A stretch of 64,000 nt of DNA from UBA1926 sp036732005. Its GTDB lineage: Bacteria > Planctomycetota > Phycisphaerae > Phycisphaerales > UBA1924. The first letter of the stretch is position 1; each line of letters begins with the position of its first letter. This document shows positions 52,641-60,698 of this stretch, one piece after another. Location of the stretch: positions 62,001 through 126,000 of the forward strand of contig DAINDF010000007.1 in NCBI GenBank assembly GCA_036732005.1, read 5' to 3'. The notes below the pieces were generated by a model. It was not told the origin of the DNA, did no database searches, and worked only from the letters and a program-made list of their open reading frames with translations. The position numbers and the translations under genes were made by a program.

Positions 52641-54008
52641 TCAGGACATCGCCATCGCCGCGTGCGACACCATCGCCACGCCCTGCTGATCGACCGCGGC
52701 CGCGTACCCGATCATCCGGACCCGCTCGGGCTGCACCAGCCGCAGCGTCGCGACGAGGTTGCCGATCGAGCACCAGCGCGTCGGATTCTGCTGCCACGAC
52801 ATCGACGCGACCAGGTCGTCCGGGCGATTCTCCAGAACATGCGCGAGCATCTCGCGGTCGTGCTCCGAAATCCGGGCCCGCGCCGCCTTCGCCTCGTCGG
52901 AGTCCCCACCCAGGGGCTGCTGGTCACCGAACGCCGGGCCCGCGTGGCTCAAGTCCGCCGAGCTGACGATCAGCGTCGTCCCCCCGACCTTGTCCAGCGC
53001 CGCCCGCATGGCCGAGACAAACTCCTCCAGCCCGACGCCGTTCCCGTCGTAACTCTCGCCCCCGTTGACGGTTGGGTCGTGAATCAGCACCCCCATCACC
53101 GGCACATGCCGCCCGGTTGGCTCCTCACCGAACGCGTGCTGGATCCAGGGGATGTGCAACTCGACCGAGTGCTCCCGCTCATGGTCGTACCGGTTCGCCA
53201 GCAGGCGGCGGGAGCCTTCCTCCCCGAGCTCGGCCTTAAGCGCCGAGAGCAGGTCGCCCGCGACCTCGCTCACCCCAAGCGGGCTCTCGAACCCCTTGTC
53301 GCACCCGCACACCCCGGTCGCGTCGCCGAAGTGGTTGGTGCCCAGCACCAGCACCCGGTCGGGCCGTTCGAGCCCCTTCAGCCGACCGTACACCTGGGCG
53401 TAGTTCATCCACCCACGCGGGTAGTCAATGTGCGGCGCCACCACCGCCGCGGGGAGACGGTCGAAGCCCGGCTCCTTCGATTGCTTGAGGACCTCCCCGA
53501 TCCAGGTGTCCAGGACCGCACGCAACTCCGTCCCGCCGTGCTCCTGCTTCTGCTGCTCCGTCGCCTCGGCCCCGAACTTGGCCATCACGAGCTGATCCGC
53601 GAACTGGGCCGTCGCCCCGGGCGGCAGGGTCGGCGCCTCGTCGAACTTCACCTTCATCTCCTCGAACATGGCCTCGAACACGGGCCCCACGATCAGGCCC
53701 GCGTCGTCCAACTGGGCGACGAAGGGCTCGAGGAACTCCCGCGTCAGCCCGCGCCCGACCTGGCTCGCCACCTCGTCCAGGGTCCGAGAACCATCAAGGA
53801 GCGGGATGATCGACTGCACCGCGGGTGAGGTTGCCACCATTTTAGGGGAGATCTGCTGCGCGTCTGCCAGACCCAGCATCATCACCTGCTTCCCGTCCTG
53901 CCCCTTCATGGGAAGCGGGAAGCCCCGCAGACGCCTGACCCGCGGACGCTGCATGTGCGCCGCGCTCGGGTCGAACTTCGGGGCTGGGGGCGGGGTCGGC
54001 TGGCTCAT
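52641..54008 (-). CDS. AmmeMemoRadiSam system protein B (Memo family) with extra N-terminal domain
   Basis: 455 residues. The C-terminal 280 are a Memo-type nonhaem-iron dioxygenase-like fold: 'VVAPHIDYPRGWMNYAQVY', 'VLGTNHFGDATG', 'DHEREHSVELHIPWIQ' and 'SADLSHAGPAFG' supply the His metal ligands. Ahead of it (about 20-125) is a domain with 'LLDGSRTLDEVASQVG' and 'EFVAQLDDAGLI'-type helices that resembles PqqD-like winged helices. In other bacteria Memo is encoded with AMMECR1 and radical-SAM proteins; these are not in this window. ATG 54008 has GAGAGGA upstream. Confidence 0.88.
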   Translation of the reverse strand: MSQPTPPPAPKFDPSAAHMQRPRVRRLRGFPLPMKGQDGKQVMMLGLADAQQISPKMVATSPAVQSIIPLLDGSRTLDEVASQVGRGLTREFLEPFVAQLDDAGLIVGPVFEAMFEEMKVKFDEAPTLPPGATAQFADQLVMAKFGAEATEQQKQEHGGTELRAVLDTWIGEVLKQSKEPGFDRLPAAVVAPHIDYPRGWMNYAQVYGRLKGLERPDRVLVLGTNHFGDATGVCGCDKGFESPLGVSEVAGDLLSALKAELGEEGSRRLLANRYDHEREHSVELHIPWIQHAFGEEPTGRHVPVMGVLIHDPTVNGGESYDGNGVGLEEFVSAMRAALDKVGGTTLIVSSADLSHAGPAFGDQQPLGGDSDEAKAARARISEHDREMLAHVLENRPDDLVASMSWQQNPTRWCSIGNLVATLRLVQPERVRMIGYAAAVDQQGVAMVSHAAMAMS

Positions 54009-54158
54009 GGATATCCTCTCAGGCTGGCTCGGCTACTCGGCTGCTGACTCTAGACAGGCTGTGTGGACAGACCGAGCCGGACCGCTACACTTCCCGACTT
54101 CGGACCCGCCGGCCCCCCGGGGCGGCTGTCGCGCCGAGACAGGAACGCGAGCAGACCC

Positions 54159-54494
54159 ATGACCACGACGCCCGAGACCATCGACACCCTCAAGCCCGGC
54201 CAGTCCATTCGCTGCACCATCGCGAAGACCCCCCGGGCCAAGGCGCCGCGGGAGACCATCGCGCGCCTCATGCGGCTCGACCCCGAGAACGCCAAGGGTC
54301 TGCGTCACGCCCAGGTGCTCCGCTCGCGGCGCATGAACGCCTACATCCGCGGCAACCGCCTCTGGCACAGCCGCGAGAAGGCCGCCCGCGTGGTCCGCGT
54401 CGCCAACGGCGAGTCGTGGAACCTCGCGTACACGCCGATCCTCGGGGCGGACCTCAAGTCTGTCGCCGCCTATCTCACCATCGAGAAGGCCTGA
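54159..54494 (+). CDS. Conserved small soluble protein, unknown function
   Basis: 111 residues, basic in the middle: 'SIRCTIAKTPRAKAPRETI', 'LRHAQVLRSRRMNAYIRGNR' and a C-terminus 'WNLAYTPILGADLKSVAAYL'. The pattern of Arg/Lys suggests nucleic-acid contact, but no known motif is present. It starts at ATG 54159 and diverges from the Memo gene, sharing a 150-nt control region. Confidence 0.7.
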   Translation: MTTTPETIDTLKPGQSIRCTIAKTPRAKAPRETIARLMRLDPENAKGLRHAQVLRSRRMNAYIRGNRLWHSREKAARVVRVANGESWNLAYTPILGADLKSVAAYLTIEKA

Positions 54495-54609
54495 CCGTCC
54501 GAATCGCGATCGTTCTGTTTCCCAGCCCGGCCGAGCGTCCCTCGGTTGGCGTGTCCTCTCGCGCCGGTCGCCGCGTCGAGGGCACCGGGACAGCGGGCTA
54601 GACTCGCAG

Positions 54610-55104
54610 ATGCAACGCCACCACGCCGCCGCGGTCCTTCTCGCTCTGCTTTGTGCGCTCGCTTTGCCCGGCTGCGGCGAGCCCCCCCAGGCCGCTCCCG
54701 ACTTGTCCGTCTTCAACGAGGGCACCCAGGTCTACACCGTCCGCGGCGAGATCGTGCAACTGCCCGCAAAGGGCCCGCCCCCGCAGTCGCTTAAGATCCA
54801 TCACGAGCACATCCCCGAGTTCGTGGGGAGGACGGGCGCCGTCCACATCAACAACGACGGCGTTCCCGGCATGAAGGCGATGGTCATGGAGTTCCCGGAG
54901 ATCGCCCCGGGGGTGTCGCTCGACGGGTTCAAGCCGGGCGATCGGGTTGCCTTCGAGATGAAGGTGAAATGGACGGACTCGCCCGGCGGGGCCAAGACTG
55001 CGCGATGGCTCGTTTCCGCCATTGAGCGGCTCCCCGAGGGCACCGAACTCTCGTTCGAGAACAAGGCCGCCCCGGCCGGGGCCCCCGGCGCCGACGGCCC
55101 CTGA
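54610..55104 (+). CDS. Lipoprotein with CusF-like copper-binding domain
   Basis: 164 residues with lipobox 'LPGC' (Cys about residue 22). The domain has 'YTVRGEIVQLP', 'SLKIHHEHIPEF', 'MKAMVMEFP' and 'FKPGDRVAFEMKV', matching the CusF/PF11604 type beta-barrel in which His and Met pairs hold copper. It would act in the periplasm or outer membrane as a copper chaperone or sensor. The Pro/Ala tail is low complexity. Confidence 0.78.
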   Translation: MQRHHAAAVLLALLCALALPGCGEPPQAAPDLSVFNEGTQVYTVRGEIVQLPAKGPPPQSLKIHHEHIPEFVGRTGAVHINNDGVPGMKAMVMEFPEIAPGVSLDGFKPGDRVAFEMKVKWTDSPGGAKTARWLVSAIERLPEGTELSFENKAAPAGAPGADGP

Positions 55105-55123
55105 ACCCCGTCCCGGCGCGCAG

Positions 55124-55155
55124 AAAAAAACCCGGCACCCGACTACACAGCCGGG
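55124..55155 (-). terminator. Intrinsic terminator for the UDG operon
   Basis: On the minus strand GCCGGG... forms a 6-bp stem (CCCGGC 55131-55136 with GCCGGG 55150-55155) followed by seven T (55124-55130). It lies about 140 nt beyond the uracil-DNA glycosylase stop and just before the convergent copper-lipoprotein end. Confidence 0.65.
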
Positions 55156-55295
55156 CACCGAGTCTCGTGGGGGTCGGATCGAATCGGCCCGTGTGACCGG
55201 GCCTGGTCTCGACGCGATACGGGCCTCCGGAGTGCCCGGTTCCAAGCGGTTTGACTCTCGCGAAAAAAGGTCGCGCCCCCGGGGCCGGGCCGGCG

Positions 55296-56150
55296 TCAGC
55301 CCGCCGACAGACCGAGCCGCTCCATCACCCGCTGCAGATCGGACCAGACCATGGCGCGGTTCTCCGGGGTGTAGGAGCGGAGCAGATAGGCCGGGTGGAA
55401 GGTCGGCATCACGGGGATCGGCGGCATGTCACCCACCGGAATAAGTGGGTCCGGCGGCGGGAACTGGGCCCAGTGGCCCCGCATCGAGGACATGGAGTCC
55501 GACACGCCGAGCAGCAGTTGCGAGGCCGACTTCCCGAGGGTCACGATCACCTCGGGCGAGACAATCCTGATCTGCTCGAACAGATAGGGGGCGCACACGC
55601 GGGCCTCGTCGACCGTCGGTGTCGCGTTGTTGGGCGGGCGGGTCTTGAGCACATTGGCGATGTAGACCTGCTCGCGACGAAGGCCCATCGCGGAGATCAT
55701 CTTGTCGAGCAACTGCCCCGCCTTGCCGACGAAGGGCCGGCCCGTCCGGTCTTCCTCCGCCCCGGGGGCCTCCCCGATGAACATGAGCCGAGCCTCGGGG
55801 TCACCCTCTCCGAAGACGATACTGGTGTGATCGGTGACAAAGTGCCGGTGCGGCGCGTCGGCGATGTACCTCGCTCGCAGCGCGTCGAGCCGCTCCGCCG
55901 GTGAGCCCCTCGTCGAGAGCGCCGCCACCCCCACTGTCACCGGTTCGGGGGTGTCGGCGAGGCCGGCCGCCGGGGTGCCGGATGCGGAGAACATCGGCAG
56001 CGGCTCGGGCTCGGCGTGGACCGGCTCCGCCGCGGGCTTGGCCTCGATCTCGCCGCCCGATCGCCGGTACGAGGGCACGAAATCCACGCCGAGCAGACGG
56101 CTCGTCTGCGCGTGCTGCCGGACCAGACGCTCAAGCCTCTCCTGGTCCAC
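55296..56150 (-). CDS. Uracil-DNA glycosylase family protein, type-4-like, without Fe-S cysteines
   Basis: 284 residues. After a variable N-terminus the core begins at about 105 with 'IVFGEGDPEARLMFIGEAPGAEED' in which 'GEAPGAEEDRTGRPFVG' (about 125-141) is the family-4 uracil-binding block; 'VYIANVLKTRPPNNATP' and 'VMPTFHPAYLLR' complete the active site. Family-4 enzymes hold a 4Fe-4S cluster with four Cys; here only one Cys (in 'VCAPYL') remains, so the cluster is probably absent. It would remove uracil from DNA. GTG start 5 nt after the preceding gene; part of an operon with the epimerase. Confidence 0.85.
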   Translation of the reverse strand: MDQERLERLVRQHAQTSRLLGVDFVPSYRRSGGEIEAKPAAEPVHAEPEPLPMFSASGTPAAGLADTPEPVTVGVAALSTRGSPAERLDALRARYIADAPHRHFVTDHTSIVFGEGDPEARLMFIGEAPGAEEDRTGRPFVGKAGQLLDKMISAMGLRREQVYIANVLKTRPPNNATPTVDEARVCAPYLFEQIRIVSPEVIVTLGKSASQLLLGVSDSMSSMRGHWAQFPPPDPLIPVGDMPPIPVMPTFHPAYLLRSYTPENRAMVWSDLQRVMERLGLSAG

Positions 56151-56155
56151 CGCGA

Positions 56156-56467
56156 TCAGCCGTCACCCTCGGGCGGCTCGGCGGGGTTTTCCGCGGCGGG
56201 CTCGGCCGGGGCGCCGTCCTTGGCGGTCTGCTGGGCCGCCTCTCGGGCCTGTCGCTCGAGTTCGTCGATGCTGGGGGTGGGCTGCTCCTCGTACTCCCCG
56301 CGCGAGGCCGAGGGCGTGGCGTGGGGATCGATCTCGATCTTGGGCTTCTTGCCGATCACCTCGGTCCCAAGGAAGACCACCACCGCGCCCACCACGATCC
56401 CGAGCACCAGGCCCGGGAGAAAGCCCCTCGTCAACACCGCGTTCGCGGCGCCGGTCTGCTCGGCCAT
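56156..56467 (-). CDS. Small membrane-anchored protein
   Basis: 103 residues: one membrane helix (about 14-35, 'GFLPGLVLGIVVGAVVVFLG') and an acidic, helical, Pro/Glu-rich tail ('SIDELERQAREAAQQTAK'). No family recognised. It lies 5 nt before the uracil-DNA glycosylase gene on the same strand. Confidence 0.7.
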   Translation of the reverse strand: MAEQTGAANAVLTRGFLPGLVLGIVVGAVVVFLGTEVIGKKPKIEIDPHATPSASRGEYEEQPTPSIDELERQAREAAQQTAKDGAPAEPAAENPAEPPEGDG

Positions 56468-56562
56468 AACTCGCTCCTGCTCCCCTTGTCGGGGCTCTGG
56501 GGTCCACGCTCGCCGGTCTCTACCTATCGGGCCACCCCGCCCCGGCCCGGGATTCTACCGAC

Positions 56563-56754
56563 CTATCGGGAGAGTGACCGCATCCGCTCCAGCCAGCGGG
56601 CGTACTCCAGAACCGCCCGCGCGCGCGCGGGAAACGGCAGCGGATCGGCCCCCATCGCCGTCGACGCCCGCCAGGACCAGTAGGCCCCCCCGAGACGGAA
56701 TCGCGAGCGGGCGACCATCCCCAGCAGCAAGAGCAGGCCGGCGATGGTCCGCAT
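56563..56754 (-). CDS. Conserved small protein (63 aa)
   Basis: 63 residues: a hydrophobic N-terminus ('TIAGLLLLLGMVA') followed by a basic aromatic segment ('RLGGAYWSWRASTAMG') and an amphipathic C-terminal helix. AAGGAG lies about 7 nt before ATG 56754. Located 26 nt after the epimerase, same strand. Possibly a membrane-associated helper; function unknown. Confidence 0.65.
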   Translation of the reverse strand: MRTIAGLLLLLGMVARSRFRLGGAYWSWRASTAMGADPLPFPARARAVLEYARWLERMRSLSR

Positions 56755-56780
56755 CGTCTTGCTCCTTGAGGACCTGCGCG

Positions 56781-57806
56781 TCAGCGACGCGTCTCGGCCT
56801 CGGCGTGAACCCCGCGCCACCACTCCAGCGTCAGCCGGAGCCCCTCCTCGAACCCGGTGATCGGCTCGTACCCGATGAGGTCCTTGGCGCGCCTGATGTC
56901 GGCGCAGGAATGAAGGACATCCCCCGTGCGCGGCGGGCCGAAATCGGGCGTGAGGGAGGTCAGGCCGAACGCCTCGATCATCCTTGTGGCCAGCTCGGCG
57001 ATCGAGGTCCGCACGCCGGCGCCGATGTTGACCACCTGCCCGGTAAGGGGGGCGCTGGAGACGCCCGCCAGAAGGTTGGCCAGCACGGCGTTGCCGACAT
57101 AGGTGAAATCCCGCGTCTGCGAGCCGTCCCCGAGAATCCGGGGCCGCTCGCCCGCGAGCAGCTTGGAGGCGAAGATCGGCACGACCCCGGAATAGGGCGA
57201 GCCCGCGGGCTGCCGGGGGCCGAAGATATTGAAATAGCGCAGGCTCAGGGCGCTCATCCCGTAGCTCTCCGCGTACGCGGTGAGGAGCGACTCGCCCGCC
57301 AGCTTGCTCGCGGCGTATGGGGACAGGGGGGACGGGATGACCGTCTCGTCGACGGGCATCTGCGTCGCGTTGCCGTAGGCCGAACTCGACGCGGAGTACA
57401 CGACGCGCCGGACCCCGGCGTGCCTGGCCGCTTCGAGCACGCGGAGCACGCCCGTGGCGTTGACGGCCCAGGCCCGAGCGGGGTCTTCCACCGAGCGGGG
57501 CACCGAGCAGATCGCCGCGAGGTGGAAGACCACCGAGGACGACTCGACCGCCCGCTGCATCGCGGGCTCATCGAGGATCGAGGCGTGGACAAACCGCACC
57601 CGCCCCGGGTCCATCTCGATGAGCCCCGCCAGGTGCTCGGCCGTCGAGTTCGAGAGGTCGTCGATCACGGTGACCGACGCCCCGAGGCTCGTGAGCGCGT
57701 CGACCAGGTGCCCCCCGATGAAGCCCGCGCCCCCGGTCACGCAGACCCGGCGGTTGTCGTACAGGCCGCGGAGCGAATCGGCCAGTTTGGCGGGCAGACG
57801 GATCAC
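56781..57806 (-). CDS. NAD-dependent nucleotide-sugar epimerase/dehydratase
   Basis: 341 residues of the extended SDR (GalE/WbpP-like) family. The Rossmann motif is 'VTGGAGFIGGHLVD' (about 23-36), the acid after strand 2 is in 'VIDDLSNS', and the catalytic Tyr-x3-Lys is in 'SPYAASKLAGE' (about 162-172). 'SLRYFNIFGPRQ' and 'RDFTYV' bind the sugar nucleotide. It probably makes UDP-sugars for cell-surface polysaccharide. GTG start; the operon then carries two small membrane proteins and the glycosylase. Confidence 0.92.
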   Translation of the reverse strand: MIRLPAKLADSLRGLYDNRRVCVTGGAGFIGGHLVDALTSLGASVTVIDDLSNSTAEHLAGLIEMDPGRVRFVHASILDEPAMQRAVESSSVVFHLAAICSVPRSVEDPARAWAVNATGVLRVLEAARHAGVRRVVYSASSSAYGNATQMPVDETVIPSPLSPYAASKLAGESLLTAYAESYGMSALSLRYFNIFGPRQPAGSPYSGVVPIFASKLLAGERPRILGDGSQTRDFTYVGNAVLANLLAGVSSAPLTGQVVNIGAGVRTSIAELATRMIEAFGLTSLTPDFGPPRTGDVLHSCADIRRAKDLIGYEPITGFEEGLRLTLEWWRGVHAEAETRR

Positions 57807-57891
57807 GACGCGATCCTACCCGCGCCGACCGGGGCCGACACGCCGTCCCGACCCGCGAGGCCCGGTGGGCCCGGTGGGCCCGGAGCGAACG

Positions 57892-57919
57892 AAAAAAGGG
57901 CCCGGCCGAAGCCGAGCCC
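57892..57919 (-). terminator. Intrinsic terminator of the secreted lipoprotein gene
   Basis: On the minus strand a 9-bp stem (GGGCTCGGC with GCCGGGCCC, one G-U pair) closed by a TTCG loop is followed by six T (57892-57897). It begins about 30 nt after the stop codon at 57948. Confidence 0.85.
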
Positions 57920-57947
57920 CGCGATCGATGAGGTGGTGTTCAGCGGC

Positions 57948-59774
57948 TCACTGGCAGCCGGCGGAGAACGCGGCGACGAAGGCCTGGATGTCCGCAAGGT
58001 CGAACACGCCGAAGGGGGCGGCGAGGTCGGCGGCGGCCTGCTGGCCCTGGAAGGCGGTGATGAAGGCCTGGATGTCCGCGAGGTCGAGGATGCCGAAGGG
58101 CGGCGCGAGGTCGGCGGGGCATGGGGGCGCTTCGAGGCGGAAGCTCGCGACGCGGGTGTCCCAGCCGAAGGACTCCTCGGTCTCGCCGACGACCCAGAAG
58201 GTGGTGCCGTCGTTGGGGTCGAGGGCGATGTCGTAGTAGTCGCCCCAGCGTCCGTCGCTGCCGCCGTTGGGGCTCTGGCGGATGGTGACCGGGGTCGCCA
58301 TGAAGCCCGCGGGGTCGCTCGGGAGCCGACCCGTGACGACCATGCCGACGGTGCGGGTGGAGGAACTGGTGCCGTAGACCATCGCCACGCCGCCCGCGTT
58401 GTTGGTGTAGATCGCGGGGAAGAAGCCCTCGATGCCGGCGCCGGGGTCGGCGTTGCCGGACTGGGCGAGGCTGGGCGAGCCCGAGGCGGGCCAATTGTTC
58501 ATGTTGATCTCGTACCACCGGGGCTTGGCGACCCCGCCGACGGAGATGTGGTGGGTGGTGTAGAGCTTGCCGTTGCGCCACTGGGCGTTGAAGATGCGTC
58601 CGTCGACGATGAAGAGCGAGCCGCCGCCCTGCACGGGCGCGTCGCCGGTGGTCGAGAACGACGGCACCGAGACGAAGGTCTGCTGGAGCACGGGGCTGGT
58701 CAGGGGGTTGGTGATCGCGTACAGCCGCAGCGAGCCCGAGTTGGCGGTGCTGACGAAGAAGGGGGCGGGGTTGTTCCCGAAGTGCTGGGCGCATTGGACC
58801 GAACCGCCCCCGCCGTCACGCAGCGTCGAGAAGTCAACGGGAGAGCCGGTGAGCATGTCGGCCTTGTCAAAGACGCGGAAGCCGGCGCCCGCGAAGCCGC
58901 CGTTGTTGAGCCCGAAGAGGTTGCCGGTGACATAGTACGCGTCGTCGTCGAAGCCCAGGCCCGGGTAATCCCACCAGTAGGTGCTCCCGCTGATATTGAT
59001 GACCGCGTCGGTGCGGTACTTGTACCAGGTGCCCTCGGGGTTCGAGTCGTCGGAGACGGCGATCGTGATGTACGCCGTGCTCGAGTAGACCTCGAGCGCG
59101 AGGATCACGAACCGGCCGGCGTAATGGTCATAGAAGCACTTTGGGTCGAAGGTGAAGGTGCCGCCGCCCACGGGCTCGAAGAACCCGGGCGAGCCCTGGC
59201 TGCCCAGGATCTGCTGGAACAGCAGCACGCCGTCGCTCTTGCGGTAGAACCCCAGCGTCTGGTTCACCGTGACCACGACATGGTTGGGCCCGACCGCCAG
59301 CGCCGGGTCGGGGGGCGTCCAGCCGGTCCGGTCGAGCGCCGTGAACTGGAAGATCGTCCCGGGGTCGACCAGTAGCCCGTCCCGCGTCCCACCCAGCGGG
59401 AAGTCCTTCAGCCCCGCCTCCTCGTCGACCGGGATCTGCGGACGCGTGTGCGGCGGGAGGTGCATCTTCACCGCCCGCTGGTTCTCGCGGTCGACCTGGA
59501 TCGGCGCGATCTGCACCGCGAAGTCGCGCGTGTCGATGATGGTCGCCTCGGCCCGGCCCCGCGCCACCGCGCCCTCCGCGGTCAGGTCGGCGATCTCACG
59601 GTCGGCCGGCAGCGGGTTCGGATCGACCAGCACGCCGCGGTCCACCTCGGGGAAGACCGCAACCGGGGCGGCGGCCTGCGCCGCCCGGTTGGCTGTCGAC
59701 GCCGACTGGCACCCGCTCAAGAGCCCGACACACGCCGCCAGCAGGGCGGGACCGACCAACTTCGCTCGCTTCAT
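57948..59774 (-). CDS. Secreted lipoprotein with beta-propeller-like body and dockerin-like tail
   Basis: 608 residues with lipobox 'LLSGC' (about residue 21). The body is aromatic, Gly/Ser-rich and strand-forming ('TWYKYRTDAVI', 'SGSTYWWDYPGLGFDDDAYYVT'), consistent with a surface beta-propeller or jelly-roll, but no enzyme motif. The C-terminus repeats 'DLADIQAFI.AF' twice, ending 'DLAAPFGVFDLADIQAFV' plus Cys, the same tail type as the lamin-tail protein. AAGGGGAG precedes ATG 59774. Probably displayed on the cell surface; role unknown. Confidence 0.8.
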   Translation of the reverse strand: MKRAKLVGPALLAACVGLLSGCQSASTANRAAQAAAPVAVFPEVDRGVLVDPNPLPADREIADLTAEGAVARGRAEATIIDTRDFAVQIAPIQVDRENQRAVKMHLPPHTRPQIPVDEEAGLKDFPLGGTRDGLLVDPGTIFQFTALDRTGWTPPDPALAVGPNHVVVTVNQTLGFYRKSDGVLLFQQILGSQGSPGFFEPVGGGTFTFDPKCFYDHYAGRFVILALEVYSSTAYITIAVSDDSNPEGTWYKYRTDAVINISGSTYWWDYPGLGFDDDAYYVTGNLFGLNNGGFAGAGFRVFDKADMLTGSPVDFSTLRDGGGGSVQCAQHFGNNPAPFFVSTANSGSLRLYAITNPLTSPVLQQTFVSVPSFSTTGDAPVQGGGSLFIVDGRIFNAQWRNGKLYTTHHISVGGVAKPRWYEINMNNWPASGSPSLAQSGNADPGAGIEGFFPAIYTNNAGGVAMVYGTSSSTRTVGMVVTGRLPSDPAGFMATPVTIRQSPNGGSDGRWGDYYDIALDPNDGTTFWVVGETEESFGWDTRVASFRLEAPPCPADLAPPFGILDLADIQAFITAFQGQQAAADLAAPFGVFDLADIQAFVAAFSAGCQ

Positions 59775-59954
59775 GTCACTCCCCTTGGGATCCAAGACCC
59801 GAGAACACGGGCCCGCCGACGAGGAACCGCCGAGAACCTGAGCCCGACCATCCATTCGGCCCCATCATCGGCCCGGTTCGCCGCAAACGGACATGTTCTC
59901 GTCCGATTCCCGCTGGATCTCGCGTTCAACGCGCCGGGCGCGCCGAGGATCGGG

Positions 59955-60614
59955 CTATCCACCAAACATGCTTCGAACGAGATCGCCCCAAGTAACCCGG
60001 TCCGCCTGCTTCTTCGCTTCGGCTTCGATCTCCTCGAGGGGCTCGAGGCTGGGGGCGGGCGCGAGTTCGATCTCCTCCCCGGCCTCGAGCCGGCGCAGCC
60101 CGAGGGCCCCGCCGCCCGACACCGTGACGACCCACCTCCCCTCGCCGAGGCTGCGGTAGATCGCCTTGCCGACATCGCCGGAGCGCTCGTCCCATTCGAT
60201 CTCGGCGAGCGCGGGGTCGATCACCACCGCGCGGGCCGGGGGCGTCTGGGCGTCGAAGACCCGCCGGATCCACACCCGCCCCCCGATGATCGCGTAGTCG
60301 ACATAGACCTCGCCCGACGGATCGAACGGCGTGGGGATCTCGGCGATCCGCCCCCCCGCGTTGCGCACGATCACGCTGAGGCGGTTGTTCTCGACCGCCA
60401 GCTCGGTGATCGCCGTCCGGCGGACCGCCGCGTTGTACCGCTCGGCGAGTTGGTGATAGTCGCCCGCGAGCGACTCGAGCCGGTCGCGGTAGACGCGCCC
60501 CTCGGCCCGGGCCCGCATCATCTCCAGCCCGAACAGCCCCGCGACCCCCGAGAGCGCAATCACCGCGATCGACGGAACCACCCGGCCCAGAATGAGGTGC
60601 ACCGCGCCCGCCAT
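59955..60614 (-). CDS. Membrane-anchored hypothetical protein
   Basis: 219 residues: a membrane helix (about 8-32), a coiled-coil stretch (about 35-75, 'YRDRLESLAGDYHQLAERYNA'), and a beta-rich domain with 'VDYAIIGGRVWIRRVFDAQTPP' and 'RWVVTVSGGGALGL'. Coiled-coil plus periplasmic beta domain is a common envelope-protein layout; no family recognised. It is divergent from pdxA. Confidence 0.72.
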   Translation of the reverse strand: MAGAVHLILGRVVPSIAVIALSGVAGLFGLEMMRARAEGRVYRDRLESLAGDYHQLAERYNAAVRRTAITELAVENNRLSVIVRNAGGRIAEIPTPFDPSGEVYVDYAIIGGRVWIRRVFDAQTPPARAVVIDPALAEIEWDERSGDVGKAIYRSLGEGRWVVTVSGGGALGLRRLEAGEEIELAPAPSLEPLEEIEAEAKKQADRVTWGDLVRSMFGG

Positions 60615-60698
60615 GCCGACGGATGCTATCGACGGGCCGGGACAATCGGGTGCACAACGACCAGATGGACCCGCGCCCCCACCCCGTACAATCGGTCG

